From assembly GCA_019119775.1 (NCBI GenBank), contig DWWL01000040.1:1-64000 (forward strand): DNA of 64,000 nucleotides, read 5' to 3'. This stretch comes from Candidatus Lachnoclostridium pullistercoris (lineage in GTDB: Bacteria; Bacillota; Clostridia; Lachnospirales; Lachnospiraceae). The notes below the pieces were generated by a model. That model saw only the letters and a list, made by a program, of their open reading frames with translations. It was not told the origin of the DNA and did not search any database. Both the position numbers and the translations under genes were made by a program. Shown here piece after piece: positions 35,522 through 44,124 of the stretch. Position 1 is the first letter of the stretch; each line of letters begins with the position of its first letter.

Positions 35522-37255
35522 ATGGGAAAAATGATGCTGAAAAATTTTCCGGAAGATATGTCGGCGCTGACGGTGGATCCGAACGATCCTGGCCGGACAC
35601 TGATTGACGGCTGTTTCAGACAGACAGTGGAGGTTCAGGGACAGAAGCGGGAATTTTTCACTTATATTCCGGAGCAGATGGAGAGCTGCCGTCCCTGTCT
35701 GGTGGTGGCGCCGCCGTCAGGGGAAGATGGCCTGGAGTATATGGAAAGCTCCGGCCTGAGAGAGTTTGCAGATAAGAACAAGCTGTTTCTGTTTCTGATG
35801 ATTCCCGCAGAAGGAGGCTGGGACCTGTCAGGAGCGGACGCGGATTTTATGAACGCCGTGTATGTGGAGGCCCAGGCCAGAGACTATTACGTCACCATGC
35901 AGGACAACTTTTATGCCTGCGGCATCGGAGACGGAGCAGATGTGGCCCAGCAGGCAGCCTGCAGAATGAGCAGTGAGTGGAGCGGGCTGATGACCATGGG
36001 AGATTTAAAGACCAGCCTGTCTGAGATCGGTCTCAACAAAGAGGCGGCCGGAATGGGAGCAAACGGAGAGCTGCAGATCGCGGCGGAGAGAACGCAGCTT
36101 CCTGTCTGGATGGTGGTGAGCCGGTGGGAAGGAGAAAACCAGTCGGCTGCCGCCTGGTGGAGAACCAACAACCACACAGGAGAGGAAACCTTCTCTGCGG
36201 AAAATGCAGATTATATCTGGTTTCCGTCTTACCTGCGCCAGAATCTGGAGATGGATGAGGAGAGGATCGCTCAGGTGCGCGTGACGGTGGGAGATACGTC
36301 CTGCAGCTTCAGCCGGCTGGAGACGATGTGGAAATACATCGGTCTGGCCAGAAGGCACAGAGGACAGGAGAAAAAGAATCTCCGCTATTTTAAGGATCCG
36401 GTATTATGCGGGGCGGTGAGAAAAACCATTCAGCTGGACGGCCTGACCAGAGAGTGGTATGAGTACGTGCCGGAATGCTGCACGCCGGATCGAAACTGGC
36501 CGGTGGTCGTGGTGATGCACGGCCGGGGCGGCACCGCGGAAACTTTCTTTGACATTTCCAATATGTACCAGGTGGCAAACAGGAGAAAGTTTATCGTAGC
36601 CTGTCCCCAGGCAGGTGTTTACCAGCAGAAAAAAGGCGGCCTGAGAAATGTGGCCTCCTGGTCCGGAGAGCTGGACGGAAAGCCCATTGACGATATCCGC
36701 TTTATCCGCACCATGCTGAAGGATATGGAGAGCCGGCTTCCGGTGGATAAGGGAAGAATCTACGCCTGCGGACAGAGCTCCGGCGGAATGATGGCAGATA
36801 CGCTCTGTGAATTTTCCGGAGAGCTGTTTGCCGCCACCGTATCCTGGTCCGGACTTTATACGCCTGAGAGATCTACGGTGAGAGGAGAGCGGTCAGAAAA
36901 CACGCCGCCGTCCGCCATGATCTTCGGTGAGAAGGACCGGCTGACGGCCGGAAAGGCTCAGATACCGGGAGTTCCTTTTACAATTTCAGAGACATTTAAA
37001 GATATGATCGAGGAAAAATTCCGCCGGTACGGGCTGGACAAGTCCGCGGTTCAGATCTGGAAGGACGATCCCATTACCTGGTATTCCTATCCCAACAGCC
37101 AGGGCGTTCCCATGTTTACGGTGGGAATTGTGGATCATATGGTTCACGCCAATTATCCGGAGGAAAGCTGGATCAGCTATGACCAGTTCTTCTGCAATTT
37201 CTGCAGGGACGAAGACGGAGATGTGTGCTACCGGGGAAGAAAGATAAAAAGATAA
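35522..37255 (+). CDS. tandem alpha/beta-hydrolase protein, PHB-depolymerase/esterase-like
   Basis: A 577-residue cytosolic protein with two alpha/beta-hydrolase domains. The first (about 35-280) has the fold's strand pattern but no G-x-S-x-G; its equivalent region reads G-I-G-D-G-A-D, so it looks catalytically dead. The second (about 300-560) is a PHB depolymerase/LpqC-like esterase: oxyanion region V-M-H-G-R-G-G, nucleophile in C-G-Q-S-S-G-G-M-M, and H in I-V-D-H-M-V-H. No signal peptide. GAGGAGAAGG supports the ATG at 35522; a TTG at 35516 is possible. It precedes an SLC13-type carrier by 42 bases, suggesting import of an ester or acid followed by hydrolysis. Confidence 0.8.
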   Translation: MGKMMLKNFPEDMSALTVDPNDPGRTLIDGCFRQTVEVQGQKREFFTYIPEQMESCRPCLVVAPPSGEDGLEYMESSGLREFADKNKLFLFLMIPAEGGWDLSGADADFMNAVYVEAQARDYYVTMQDNFYACGIGDGADVAQQAACRMSSEWSGLMTMGDLKTSLSEIGLNKEAAGMGANGELQIAAERTQLPVWMVVSRWEGENQSAAAWWRTNNHTGEETFSAENADYIWFPSYLRQNLEMDEERIAQVRVTVGDTSCSFSRLETMWKYIGLARRHRGQEKKNLRYFKDPVLCGAVRKTIQLDGLTREWYEYVPECCTPDRNWPVVVVMHGRGGTAETFFDISNMYQVANRRKFIVACPQAGVYQQKKGGLRNVASWSGELDGKPIDDIRFIRTMLKDMESRLPVDKGRIYACGQSSGGMMADTLCEFSGELFAATVSWSGLYTPERSTVRGERSENTPPSAMIFGEKDRLTAGKAQIPGVPFTISETFKDMIEEKFRRYGLDKSAVQIWKDDPITWYSYPNSQGVPMFTVGIVDHMVHANYPEESWISYDQFFCNFCRDEDGDVCYRGRKIKR

Positions 37256-37297
37256 GGGAAAGAAAGCAAAACAGGAAAAAACGGGGGAGAAGAAAAA

Positions 37298-38617
37298 ATG
37301 AATTTACTGACGGTTTGTCTGGTCATCTGTCTGATCACGGTGGCCGGATATATATGGGGGAAATATTCTCTGGGAACAGTGGCCTGCGCGAGCATGATCC
37401 TGTTTCTGGTGACAGGCTGCATCACGCCGCAGGAGGCCCTGGGGAATCTTTCCAACAGCAATGTGGTTCTGGTACTCAGCATGTTTGTAGTGTCGGCTGG
37501 ATTTAAGCGCACTCAGGCGGTAAAGATCATCGGCCGAAGCGTCAGCACCATGGCAAAGGGAAGCATGATAAAGGTGATGCTGGGATTTACCCTGGCGTCC
37601 ATCCTGGCAGCGACGTTCATGGGCGGAGCGGCGGCAGCGTTCTGCATTATGGCTCCTCTGGTGACTGCCAGCTGCGAGGAGCTGAAGATCAACCCCAGCA
37701 AGGTGATCTTCTCCGTAGGTCTGGTCTGCATCGCTGCCTGCGGGATTCTCCCCATGGGAGGCGGGCTGTCCATGTACGCGGAGGTGAACGGATATATTAC
37801 GGCCAACGACTACGCCCAGTTTCAGCTGGGAGTGATGGATATGTTTAAGGGACGTTTTCCCAGCCTGATCGCCCTGGCTGTCTACACTACCTTTATCGGA
37901 TTCCGCTTTTCACCGGACAAACCGGTGACAGACACAAAGAGCGGAGAAGAGTTTGCGGTGAAAAATAATCGTCCGCCGCTGGCTCCCTTCCAGGAAAAAT
38001 GCGGATACATTATATTTTTCCTGGTGACGATCGCACTCCTGTTTCACGGCCCCTTAAACAGCCTTCTCGCAGGAGCGGGGCTGGCGTCCGTGGAAGCCTG
38101 GGAGATCGTGCTCACAGGCGCTCTTCTCATGGTGCTGACTGGAGTGATCTCCAGCAAAGAAGCCTTTGCCGCAGTGCCGATGGATCTGGGATTCCTCATC
38201 GCAGGAAGCCTCTGCATGGGAACAGCTCTTGCCAACACCGGCGGCGGTGAGATCATCGGCGGAGCCATCGCCGGAATAGCGGATCAGCTGAAAAATCCCT
38301 ATCTGGTGGGCGCGGTATTTTATCTGGTGCCCTTCCTGCTGACCCAAGTGATGCAGAACCGGACCGTGATGGCTATCTTTCAGCCCATTGCCATCCTGGC
38401 ATGCAGAAGCATGGGAGTCAGCTGCGTCGGGCCCACTATTCTGGTGGCAGCCGCCTGCTGCACGGCTTTCATGACGCCTATGGCAACGGCCAGCATCCCC
38501 ATGATTATGGAAGTGGGAGGCTATAACGTGCAGACCCAGCTGAAGCAGTCTATCATTCCGGCTGTCTTTCTGTCGGTGGTGAATATTTTCTGGGTTATGA
38601 CAGTCTTTCCTCTGTAG
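37298..38617 (+). CDS. SLC13/DASS-type anion (dicarboxylate-like) transporter
   Basis: A 439-residue polytopic membrane protein with about 11 helices and the two-fold repeat of the ArsB/NhaD/DASS (ion transporter) superfamily. Visible signatures are S-N-S-N-V-V-L-V near residue 51, M-G-G-A-A-A-A-F-C-I-M-A-P near 108 in repeat 1, and Q-N-R-T-V-M-A-I-F-Q-P plus A-T-A-S-I-P in repeat 2. It probably moves a di- or tricarboxylate or a related organic acid with Na+ or H+. It is co-transcribed with the tandem hydrolase. Its last 23 bases overlap the converging LysR gene. Confidence 0.83.
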   Translation: MNLLTVCLVICLITVAGYIWGKYSLGTVACASMILFLVTGCITPQEALGNLSNSNVVLVLSMFVVSAGFKRTQAVKIIGRSVSTMAKGSMIKVMLGFTLASILAATFMGGAAAAFCIMAPLVTASCEELKINPSKVIFSVGLVCIAACGILPMGGGLSMYAEVNGYITANDYAQFQLGVMDMFKGRFPSLIALAVYTTFIGFRFSPDKPVTDTKSGEEFAVKNNRPPLAPFQEKCGYIIFFLVTIALLFHGPLNSLLAGAGLASVEAWEIVLTGALLMVLTGVISSKEAFAAVPMDLGFLIAGSLCMGTALANTGGGEIIGGAIAGIADQLKNPYLVGAVFYLVPFLLTQVMQNRTVMAIFQPIAILACRSMGVSCVGPTILVAAACCTAFMTPMATASIPMIMEVGGYNVQTQLKQSIIPAVFLSVVNIFWVMTVFPL

Positions 38618-39578
38618 AGGAGAGAACCTGGGAGGCAGAAGGACGGTAATAGCTGACAAACAGGTCCACAAACGCCTTCTGGGCGACGGATACATAGGTT
38701 TTTCCGGGTATGACAATGTCAAAAAAACGGTGGGCCAGAGGAGAATCCAGCTGGTAGTACAGTACACGGTCGTCAGGCACCGTCACCAGCCGGTCGCTGA
38801 TAAAGGCGGCGCCCATGCCGGCGCAGCACAGATGAAAGGCGGTGACCAGCTGGGAGACTTCCATGCGGATGACCGGCGTGACGCCGGAGTCCTGAAAGAT
38901 GGTTTCCGCCCGCTCATGGAGATTGTTCCCGGGAGTCAGCAAAAGGAACGGGGTATCGGAAAAACAGGAGATATTCACCGGGGCCGGGGCATCGGTCAGG
39001 TGGACTCCCCGCAGTATGTCATCGGAGGTCATGGCCTGTCCGGTCAGCCGGCTGTTTACAGGAAAGGCGGCCGGCACGGCCAGAAGAATCCGGTCCTCAA
39101 AGGCGGGAATGCGGTGGAAAGTATCCTTCGGAGACGGATTGCAGTTGAAGGTCAGGTCGATGACATTGTCCTTCACCAGGGAGATCAGATCTCCGGAGCC
39201 GGATTCCTTAAGTTCCAGCCGGATGCCCGGCCAGTTTTTCTGATATTCGGCCAGTACGGGCGGGAGAATATAGGAATTGATGTAGTGGGAACCGCCCAGC
39301 CGCAGCCTGCCGGTCTTCAAACTGGAGAGATCGCCCAGCTGCTGTTCCAGCTGGTATTCCAGAAACTGGATTTCCCGGATTTTGGCGATGTACACCTTTC
39401 CGGCCTCCGTCAGCTCCAGAGGCTGGTGGTCCCGGCGGAAGAGGGGCATGCCGATCTCGTTTTCCACCCGCTGGACGGCGATGCTCAAGGCGGGCTGAGT
39501 CATGTAAAGGGCCTGGGCGGCCTTGGAGAAGCTGCCTTTCTGGTAGACCATGTAGATGTATTTCATTTCCTGCTGCAT
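38595..39578 (-). CDS. LysR-family transcriptional regulator
   Basis: A 327-residue LTTR. The N-terminal winged HTH (about 5-65) has G-S-F-S-K-A-A-Q-A-L-Y-M-T-Q-P-A-L-S; the effector domain from about 90 on has R-L-R-L-G-G-S-H-Y and a hinge typical of the CbbR/CysB fold. It is divergent from the SAF-domain/UxaA gene set at 39678-42464, the standard arrangement of a LysR regulator and its target, and converges with the SLC13-type gene. The intergenic region 39579-39677 is AT-rich, with TTATCAATTAATTATAA as a possible T-N11-A site. Confidence 0.9.
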   Translation of the reverse strand: MQQEMKYIYMVYQKGSFSKAAQALYMTQPALSIAVQRVENEIGMPLFRRDHQPLELTEAGKVYIAKIREIQFLEYQLEQQLGDLSSLKTGRLRLGGSHYINSYILPPVLAEYQKNWPGIRLELKESGSGDLISLVKDNVIDLTFNCNPSPKDTFHRIPAFEDRILLAVPAAFPVNSRLTGQAMTSDDILRGVHLTDAPAPVNISCFSDTPFLLLTPGNNLHERAETIFQDSGVTPVIRMEVSQLVTAFHLCCAGMGAAFISDRLVTVPDDRVLYYQLDSPLAHRFFDIVIPGKTYVSVAQKAFVDLFVSYYRPSASQVLSSTEERLS

Positions 39579-39677
39579 CAGATCATCTCCATAAGAAAAA
39601 TTAATGAAAAGTCAGTAAAGTTATCAATTAATTATAAATGACAAAAAGCCTCAGTGCAAGTCAGATGGGAGGAACAT

Positions 39678-39986
39678 ATGAAAATTGACGCGTTGATGAT
39701 GGATGAAAAAGACAATGTGATCACCTGCGTCCGGGAGGTAAAAAAAGGAGAGACTGTGAAATACCGGAACGGAGATCAGGAATGTGAGATCACCGCAGAG
39801 GAGGATATCCCCTTCTGCCACAAGATCGCTCTTGGGGATCTGGAACAGGACGGCGTGGTGATCAAGTACGGAGAGATGATTGGACGGACTCTGCGCCCCA
39901 TAAAGAAGGGCTGCCTGGTGGATCACACGAATATTTACAGCGTACCCAGAGATTACGAAAGTGAAATGATCAGGGAGGAAAAGTGA
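39678..39986 (+). CDS. UxaA-family dehydratase small subunit (SAF domain)
   Basis: A 102-residue SAF-domain protein equivalent to the N-terminal part of altronate dehydratase. F-C-H-K-I-A-L-G-D-L-E-Q-D-G-V-V-I-K-Y-G-E is the family core, with the conserved His and K-Y-G. In E. coli UxaA this domain is fused to the catalytic part; here it is a separate gene, as in galactarate/sulfolactate-type split enzymes. GGGAGGAAC supports the ATG at 39678. The stop overlaps the start of the transporter gene (TGATG). The catalytic partner is at 41304, beyond the transporter. Confidence 0.85.
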   Translation: MKIDALMMDEKDNVITCVREVKKGETVKYRNGDQECEITAEEDIPFCHKIALGDLEQDGVVIKYGEMIGRTLRPIKKGCLVDHTNIYSVPRDYESEMIREEK

Positions 39987-41290
39987 TGAGTCCTACAATC
40001 GTAGCAGTAATTCTGGTGGCCGTTATTATCGCATCGGCATTTTTTAAGCGGCTGCCCACTCAGTTTATTTTGTGCATTGTGCCTGTGATCTGCGGACTGG
40101 TTCTGGGATTTAACATTACGGAGCTGGGCGACATGATCATCAATCAGGTGAACACAGCTATGAAATCCGCCGGCTACATGATCCTGTTTGCCATGATCTA
40201 CTTTACCATGCTGGGGGAGACGGGAATGTTTGACACCCTGATCAAAGGGTTTTTAAATCTGTCCCACGGGAAACTGAACGTGTATATGGTGATGATCATC
40301 ACTTCGATCATCGCCGCCATGGGAATGCTGACCGCCACGGTGGCAACTGCCTACCTGATCGTATTCCCCATCATGCTGCCCATTTATAAAAAGATGAAAT
40401 TTGACCATGCTTCGGCCATGATCATCGCCCAGACGGCCATCGCCGGCATGTGCTTTGTGCCCTGGGGCATCGCAGTGGTCAACTCCTCCGTGTTTGCGGG
40501 AGTGGATCCCCTGGAGCTGTCCAGACGTCTGGTCCCGGTGGCAGCCTGCTTCATCCCGGCCATTGTCCTCCAGTGGATCTACTTCGGGTATGTTCATAAA
40601 AAACAGGGCGGTCTGATGGTCATTGACTGGTCAGCCGGCGAAGGAGAAGGGGAAGATCAGAAAAAGACAGGAATGGAAAGACCCGGTTTATTCTGGTTCA
40701 ACCTGATCTTATTTATCGCGGTCATTGTAATGCTGGTAAAATCCGTGATGCCGTCCTACATGATCTTCATTCTGGCTTCCGCCCTGACCATTCTGGTGGA
40801 CTATCCCAATGGCGGGGATCAGAAGAAGCTGATCGGAAAAGCAGGCGGACGTTTCTTTAATACGATTCAGCAGCTGATCGGAATTTCCTTCTTTATCGGG
40901 ATTTTCCAGGGAACAGGAATGACAGAGGCGCTGGCGACGGCCATTGTGTCCAATGTGCCGGAATTCCTCACCAGATACATCCACATTATCCTGGCGATGT
41001 CCATGGTGCTGGTGATCCGCTACATTCCCAACAAGATCTACAATTCCATGTATCCGGTGCTGATCTCCGTAGGTTCCAGATTCGGCCTGGCCGGGACGGA
41101 CGTGATCGCTCCCTTCGTGTGCAACATGTCCCTGGCGACCGGTTCTTCACCCTTTACGGCGACGACCCATATCGGTACAGGACTTCTGGATATAGATGTG
41201 AATAAATACTGCAACCGCTCCATGCTGGTGCAGACAGTGACGAATATTGTGATTATCCTGACGGCAGTGATCGTCGGGGTTGTGAGATAG
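39986..41290 (+). CDS. CitMHS/ion-transporter-superfamily carboxylate transporter
   Basis: A 434-residue membrane protein with about 11-12 helices of the citrate-Mg2+:H+/citrate (CitMHS-like) class. Marks are the early R-L-P-T-Q-F-I-L-C-I-V-P, the pore motif T-A-T-V-A-T-A-Y-L-I-V-F-P near residue 112, A-I-A-G-M-C-F-V-P-W-G, and F-T-A-T-T-H-I-G-T-G near the end. A polar acid-rich loop (about 212-232) sits mid-protein. It is inserted between the two subunit genes of a UxaA-type dehydratase and overlaps the first, so it almost certainly imports that enzyme's hydroxyacid substrate. The start is the ATG at 39986 after GGGAGG. Confidence 0.85.
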   Translation: MSPTIVAVILVAVIIASAFFKRLPTQFILCIVPVICGLVLGFNITELGDMIINQVNTAMKSAGYMILFAMIYFTMLGETGMFDTLIKGFLNLSHGKLNVYMVMIITSIIAAMGMLTATVATAYLIVFPIMLPIYKKMKFDHASAMIIAQTAIAGMCFVPWGIAVVNSSVFAGVDPLELSRRLVPVAACFIPAIVLQWIYFGYVHKKQGGLMVIDWSAGEGEGEDQKKTGMERPGLFWFNLILFIAVIVMLVKSVMPSYMIFILASALTILVDYPNGGDQKKLIGKAGGRFFNTIQQLIGISFFIGIFQGTGMTEALATAIVSNVPEFLTRYIHIILAMSMVLVIRYIPNKIYNSMYPVLISVGSRFGLAGTDVIAPFVCNMSLATGSSPFTATTHIGTGLLDIDVNKYCNRSMLVQTVTNIVIILTAVIVGVVR

Positions 41291-41303
41291 GAGGAGATCA
41301 ATA

Positions 41304-42464
41304 ATGAAATTCTGGGGCTATAGACGTTCTGACGGAACTGTGGGAATCCGCAACCATGTATTGATTTTGCCGGCCTGTGCCTGCGGAAGTGAAACATGCA
41401 GAGTGGTGGCAAGTCAGGTGAGAGGCGCAGTCAATATTATCTTCAATACGGGCTGTTCAGATGTGGCGGCCAACACGGCCATGTCGCAGAAGGTGCTGAC
41501 AGGCTTCGCCTGCAATCCCAATGTATACGGCGTGGTGATCATCGGCCTGGGCTGCGAGACCGTTCCCCACAAAGAATTGAGAGAAAAAATTCAGAAAATG
41601 ACGGACAAGCCGGTGGTATCCTTCGGCATCCAGGAAGAGGGGGGCACCTTAAAGACCATTGAGAAGGCGGTGCGCGCGGCCAGAAACATGGCAGCGCAGG
41701 CAGCTCTTCAGCAGAAAGAGGAGTGCGACGTCTCTGAACTTCTGGTGGGAATTGAGTGCGGAGGATCCGACGCCACATCGGGAATTGCCGCCAACCCGGC
41801 AGTGGGAGAGATGAGCGACCTGCTGGTGGATATGGGCGCTTCCACCATGATGAGCGAGACGATCGAGTTTATCGGCGGAGAGCATGTGCTGGCCCGCCGG
41901 GGAGCTACGCCGGAGATCCACAATCAGATCATCCGCATCTGCCAGGAATATGAGAAGCATCTGGCAGGAGCCGGCCAGAACTGCCGTGCCGGCCAGCCCA
42001 CTCCCGGCAACAAGGCCGGCGGCCTCTCCACCATCGATGAGAAGAGCCTGGGCTGCATCCGGAAAGGCGGGACCAGGCCTGTGGTAGAAGTGATCGAACA
42101 GGCGGCCCGCCCCACCAAAAAGGGCGCGGTGATCATGGATACGGCCGGATATGATATTTCCTCTGTCACTTCCATGGTGGCCGGCGGCTGCAGCGCCATC
42201 GTGTTCACCACGGGAAGAGGCACGCCCACCGGAAATGCCATCGTCCCCGTTTTAAAGGTGACAGCCAATAAAAAGACCTACCACAACATGGAAGACAACA
42301 TGGATGTAGATCTGAGCGCCATTATCGACGGCACCGCGACCATTCAGGAATGCGGAAAAATGCTGGTGGACGAGATCCTTCAGATCAGCAGCGGAAAGCT
42401 GACCAAGGCGGAAGCCTACGGCTTCTCAGACATCGCTGTGGACCACGTGTGCCGGTTTGTGTAA
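41304..42464 (+). CDS. UxaA-family dehydratase catalytic subunit (altronate/galactarate/sulfolactate lyase type)
   Basis: A 386-residue catalytic subunit of the UxaA/GarD/SuyB family, enzymes that eliminate water (or sulfite) from sugar acids or hydroxyacids using an iron-sulfur or Fe2+ centre. Family marks are G-I-R-N-H-V-L-I-L-P near residue 14, G-L-G-C-E near 78, I-E-C-G-G-S-D-A-T-S-G-I-A-A-N-P (about 149-164), P-T-P-G-N-K-A-G-G-L-S-T-x-D-E-K-S-L-G-C, and F-T-T-G-R-G-T-P-T-G-N. Its Cys residues are family-conserved. It partners the SAF subunit at 39678. Altronate would yield 2-keto-3-deoxygluconate, the substrate of the KdgK/Eda pair at 30223-31802, but other hydroxyacids fit equally well. 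Confidence 0.87.
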   Translation: MKFWGYRRSDGTVGIRNHVLILPACACGSETCRVVASQVRGAVNIIFNTGCSDVAANTAMSQKVLTGFACNPNVYGVVIIGLGCETVPHKELREKIQKMTDKPVVSFGIQEEGGTLKTIEKAVRAARNMAAQAALQQKEECDVSELLVGIECGGSDATSGIAANPAVGEMSDLLVDMGASTMMSETIEFIGGEHVLARRGATPEIHNQIIRICQEYEKHLAGAGQNCRAGQPTPGNKAGGLSTIDEKSLGCIRKGGTRPVVEVIEQAARPTKKGAVIMDTAGYDISSVTSMVAGGCSAIVFTTGRGTPTGNAIVPVLKVTANKKTYHNMEDNMDVDLSAIIDGTATIQECGKMLVDEILQISSGKLTKAEAYGFSDIAVDHVCRFV

Positions 42465-42968
42465 AATCTTCTCAAAAGCCAGCTTGTCGCCTCCTGCAAA
42501 CCATATGGTCCCGCAGAGGACGAAGCCGTTTTTTTCCAGGATGTGCCGCATGATCTGGTTTTTCTCGTCAGTGTCCACCCGGATGCTGCCGACGCCGCGG
42601 CTTCTGCAGAGTTCTTCTGCCAGAAGAAAGACGGCGGACGAGAGCCCCTTTCCGCGGCTGCTTTTTCCTATGGCGAGCCGGTGGATGACCCCGTAGGGGG
42701 AGTCCCCGGTGAGCCAACGGCCTTTTATCTGGGCGTAGGCCGATTCCCCTTCAAAATCCACGCACAGATAGGCCAGCAGCCGCTCTTCTTCAGTGACAAA
42801 ATATCCCCGGCCGCGGAGGATATCTTCCCGGATATCCGTTTCATCCGGATATCCGGTCTGCCACTGGTCACTTCCCTGTTCTTTCAGATACTGCTTTCCC
42901 TCATTGATCAGATCCATGGCGGCGGAAAGCTGCCCCATTTCTGCCTGTTTCAATACATATGATCCCAT
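42426..42968 (-). CDS. GNAT-family N-acetyltransferase
   Basis: A 180-residue acetyltransferase. The acetyl-CoA-binding motif is present as I-G-K-S-S-R-G-K-G-L-S, preceded by the strand V-I-H-R-L-A, and followed by I-R-V-D-T-D-E-K-N and L-E-K-N-G-F. The start at 42968 follows AAAGGAGAT. Its 3' end overlaps the converging UxaA-type gene by 39 bases. Target molecule unknown; nothing in the context indicates it. Confidence 0.88.
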   Translation of the reverse strand: MGSYVLKQAEMGQLSAAMDLINEGKQYLKEQGSDQWQTGYPDETDIREDILRGRGYFVTEEERLLAYLCVDFEGESAYAQIKGRWLTGDSPYGVIHRLAIGKSSRGKGLSSAVFLLAEELCRSRGVGSIRVDTDEKNQIMRHILEKNGFVLCGTIWFAGGDKLAFEKILHKPAHVVHSDV

Positions 42969-43142
42969 AATACGATCTCCTTTTCTGATCGGCCGGCCGC
43001 GTCTGCCAGCCGGAAATTCTATGCGGTTTTGGATTGAATCCATCCTCTCTGTATGTTAGAATAGCCCATAATAATAATTTAATCAAATAAAAATATTCAA
43101 AAATATAGTTCAAAAATAATGAAGCATTAGGGAGGAAGGACC

Positions 43143-44024
43143 ATGGAACTGAAATATCTGCAGACGTTTGCGGCGGTGGTGGAGGAGGGGAGTTTTACAA
43201 AAGCGGCCAGAAAGCTGGGCTACACCCAGTCAACCATCACGTTTCAGATGGACCAGCTGGAAGAAGAGCTGTCTGCCAGGCTGTTTGAGAAGATCGGAAG
43301 AAATATGATGCTCACGAAGGCGGGGGAGAGCCTGATCCCCTATGTCAGGCAGGTGCTGGACGCGGTGGAGCAGCTGAGCTGCTTTGAAAATGATCTGGCC
43401 GGCTGCCGGGGAGATCTGCGGGTGGGAGTGGGAGAGACGCTTTTGTGCTACAAGACGGCGCCTGCCGTCCGGGAATTCTGCCGCCGGGCGCCGGAAACCA
43501 GACTGTTTCTGCGCTCCATGAACTGCTATGATATCCGGGACGCCTTACTGAACGGCAGCCTGGATCTGGGGGTGTTCTATGAGGACATTGGGACGGGAAC
43601 GGCCGGTCTGACCACCGTTCCCATTGGTACTTTCCCCCTGGTGCTGGCGGCATCTCCCCAGGTAAAGGAGCGTTTTCCGGATTTTATCACTCCCGGACAG
43701 GATCTGCCGGTTCCCTTTGTCATCAATGAGACTGCCTGCGTGTTCCGCCAGATCTTTGAGCGCTATCTCCAGGAGAGGTCCATCACTCTGGGGTACACGG
43801 TGGAGCTGTGGAGCATTCCCACCATCAAAAACCTGGTAAAGAGCGGCATGGGAATCACCTGCCTCCCCCGCTTTGCGGTGCAGGAGGAGCTGGATTCAGG
43901 GGAGCTTGCGGAGATCCCCACAGAAATGTCCCATTCCTCCATCACAGCGGTGTGCGCCTGGCACAAAAACAAGTGGGTCAGCCCGGCCATGGAGCTGTTC
44001 GCGGGGCTGATGAGCGGGAAATGA
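43143..44024 (+). CDS. LysR-family transcriptional regulator
   Basis: A 293-residue LTTR. The HTH (about 2-60) has G-S-F-T-K-A-A-R-K-L-G-Y-T-Q-S-T-I-T-F-Q, and the effector-binding domain from about residue 90 has G-D-L-R-V-G-V-G-E-T-L-L. It is divergent from the GNAT gene across an AT-rich 174-base region (42969-43142) with runs such as AATAATAATTTAATC that could hold the autoregulatory site. The next gene on the same strand is an unrelated ATPase, so its target is probably the GNAT gene or a distant locus. Confidence 0.92.
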   Translation: MELKYLQTFAAVVEEGSFTKAARKLGYTQSTITFQMDQLEEELSARLFEKIGRNMMLTKAGESLIPYVRQVLDAVEQLSCFENDLAGCRGDLRVGVGETLLCYKTAPAVREFCRRAPETRLFLRSMNCYDIRDALLNGSLDLGVFYEDIGTGTAGLTTVPIGTFPLVLAASPQVKERFPDFITPGQDLPVPFVINETACVFRQIFERYLQERSITLGYTVELWSIPTIKNLVKSGMGITCLPRFAVQEELDSGELAEIPTEMSHSSITAVCAWHKNKWVSPAMELFAGLMSGK

Positions 44025-44124
44025 ACTTCCCTTTGCGGAGGGATTATAGTATAATTGAGAAAGGTTTAGTCCAATGAAAAAAGGGAACGATTTAATCAGA
44101 TGACGGAGTGAGGTAAACCATATA

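Noticed and set aside
39678-42464. Firm assignment as sulfolactate sulfo-lyase (SuyAB)
   Set aside because: The split subunits resemble SuyAB, but altronate and galactarate dehydratases share every motif I can see; no other sulfonate gene is adjacent, and the nearby ABC importer is a separate unit with unknown ligand.
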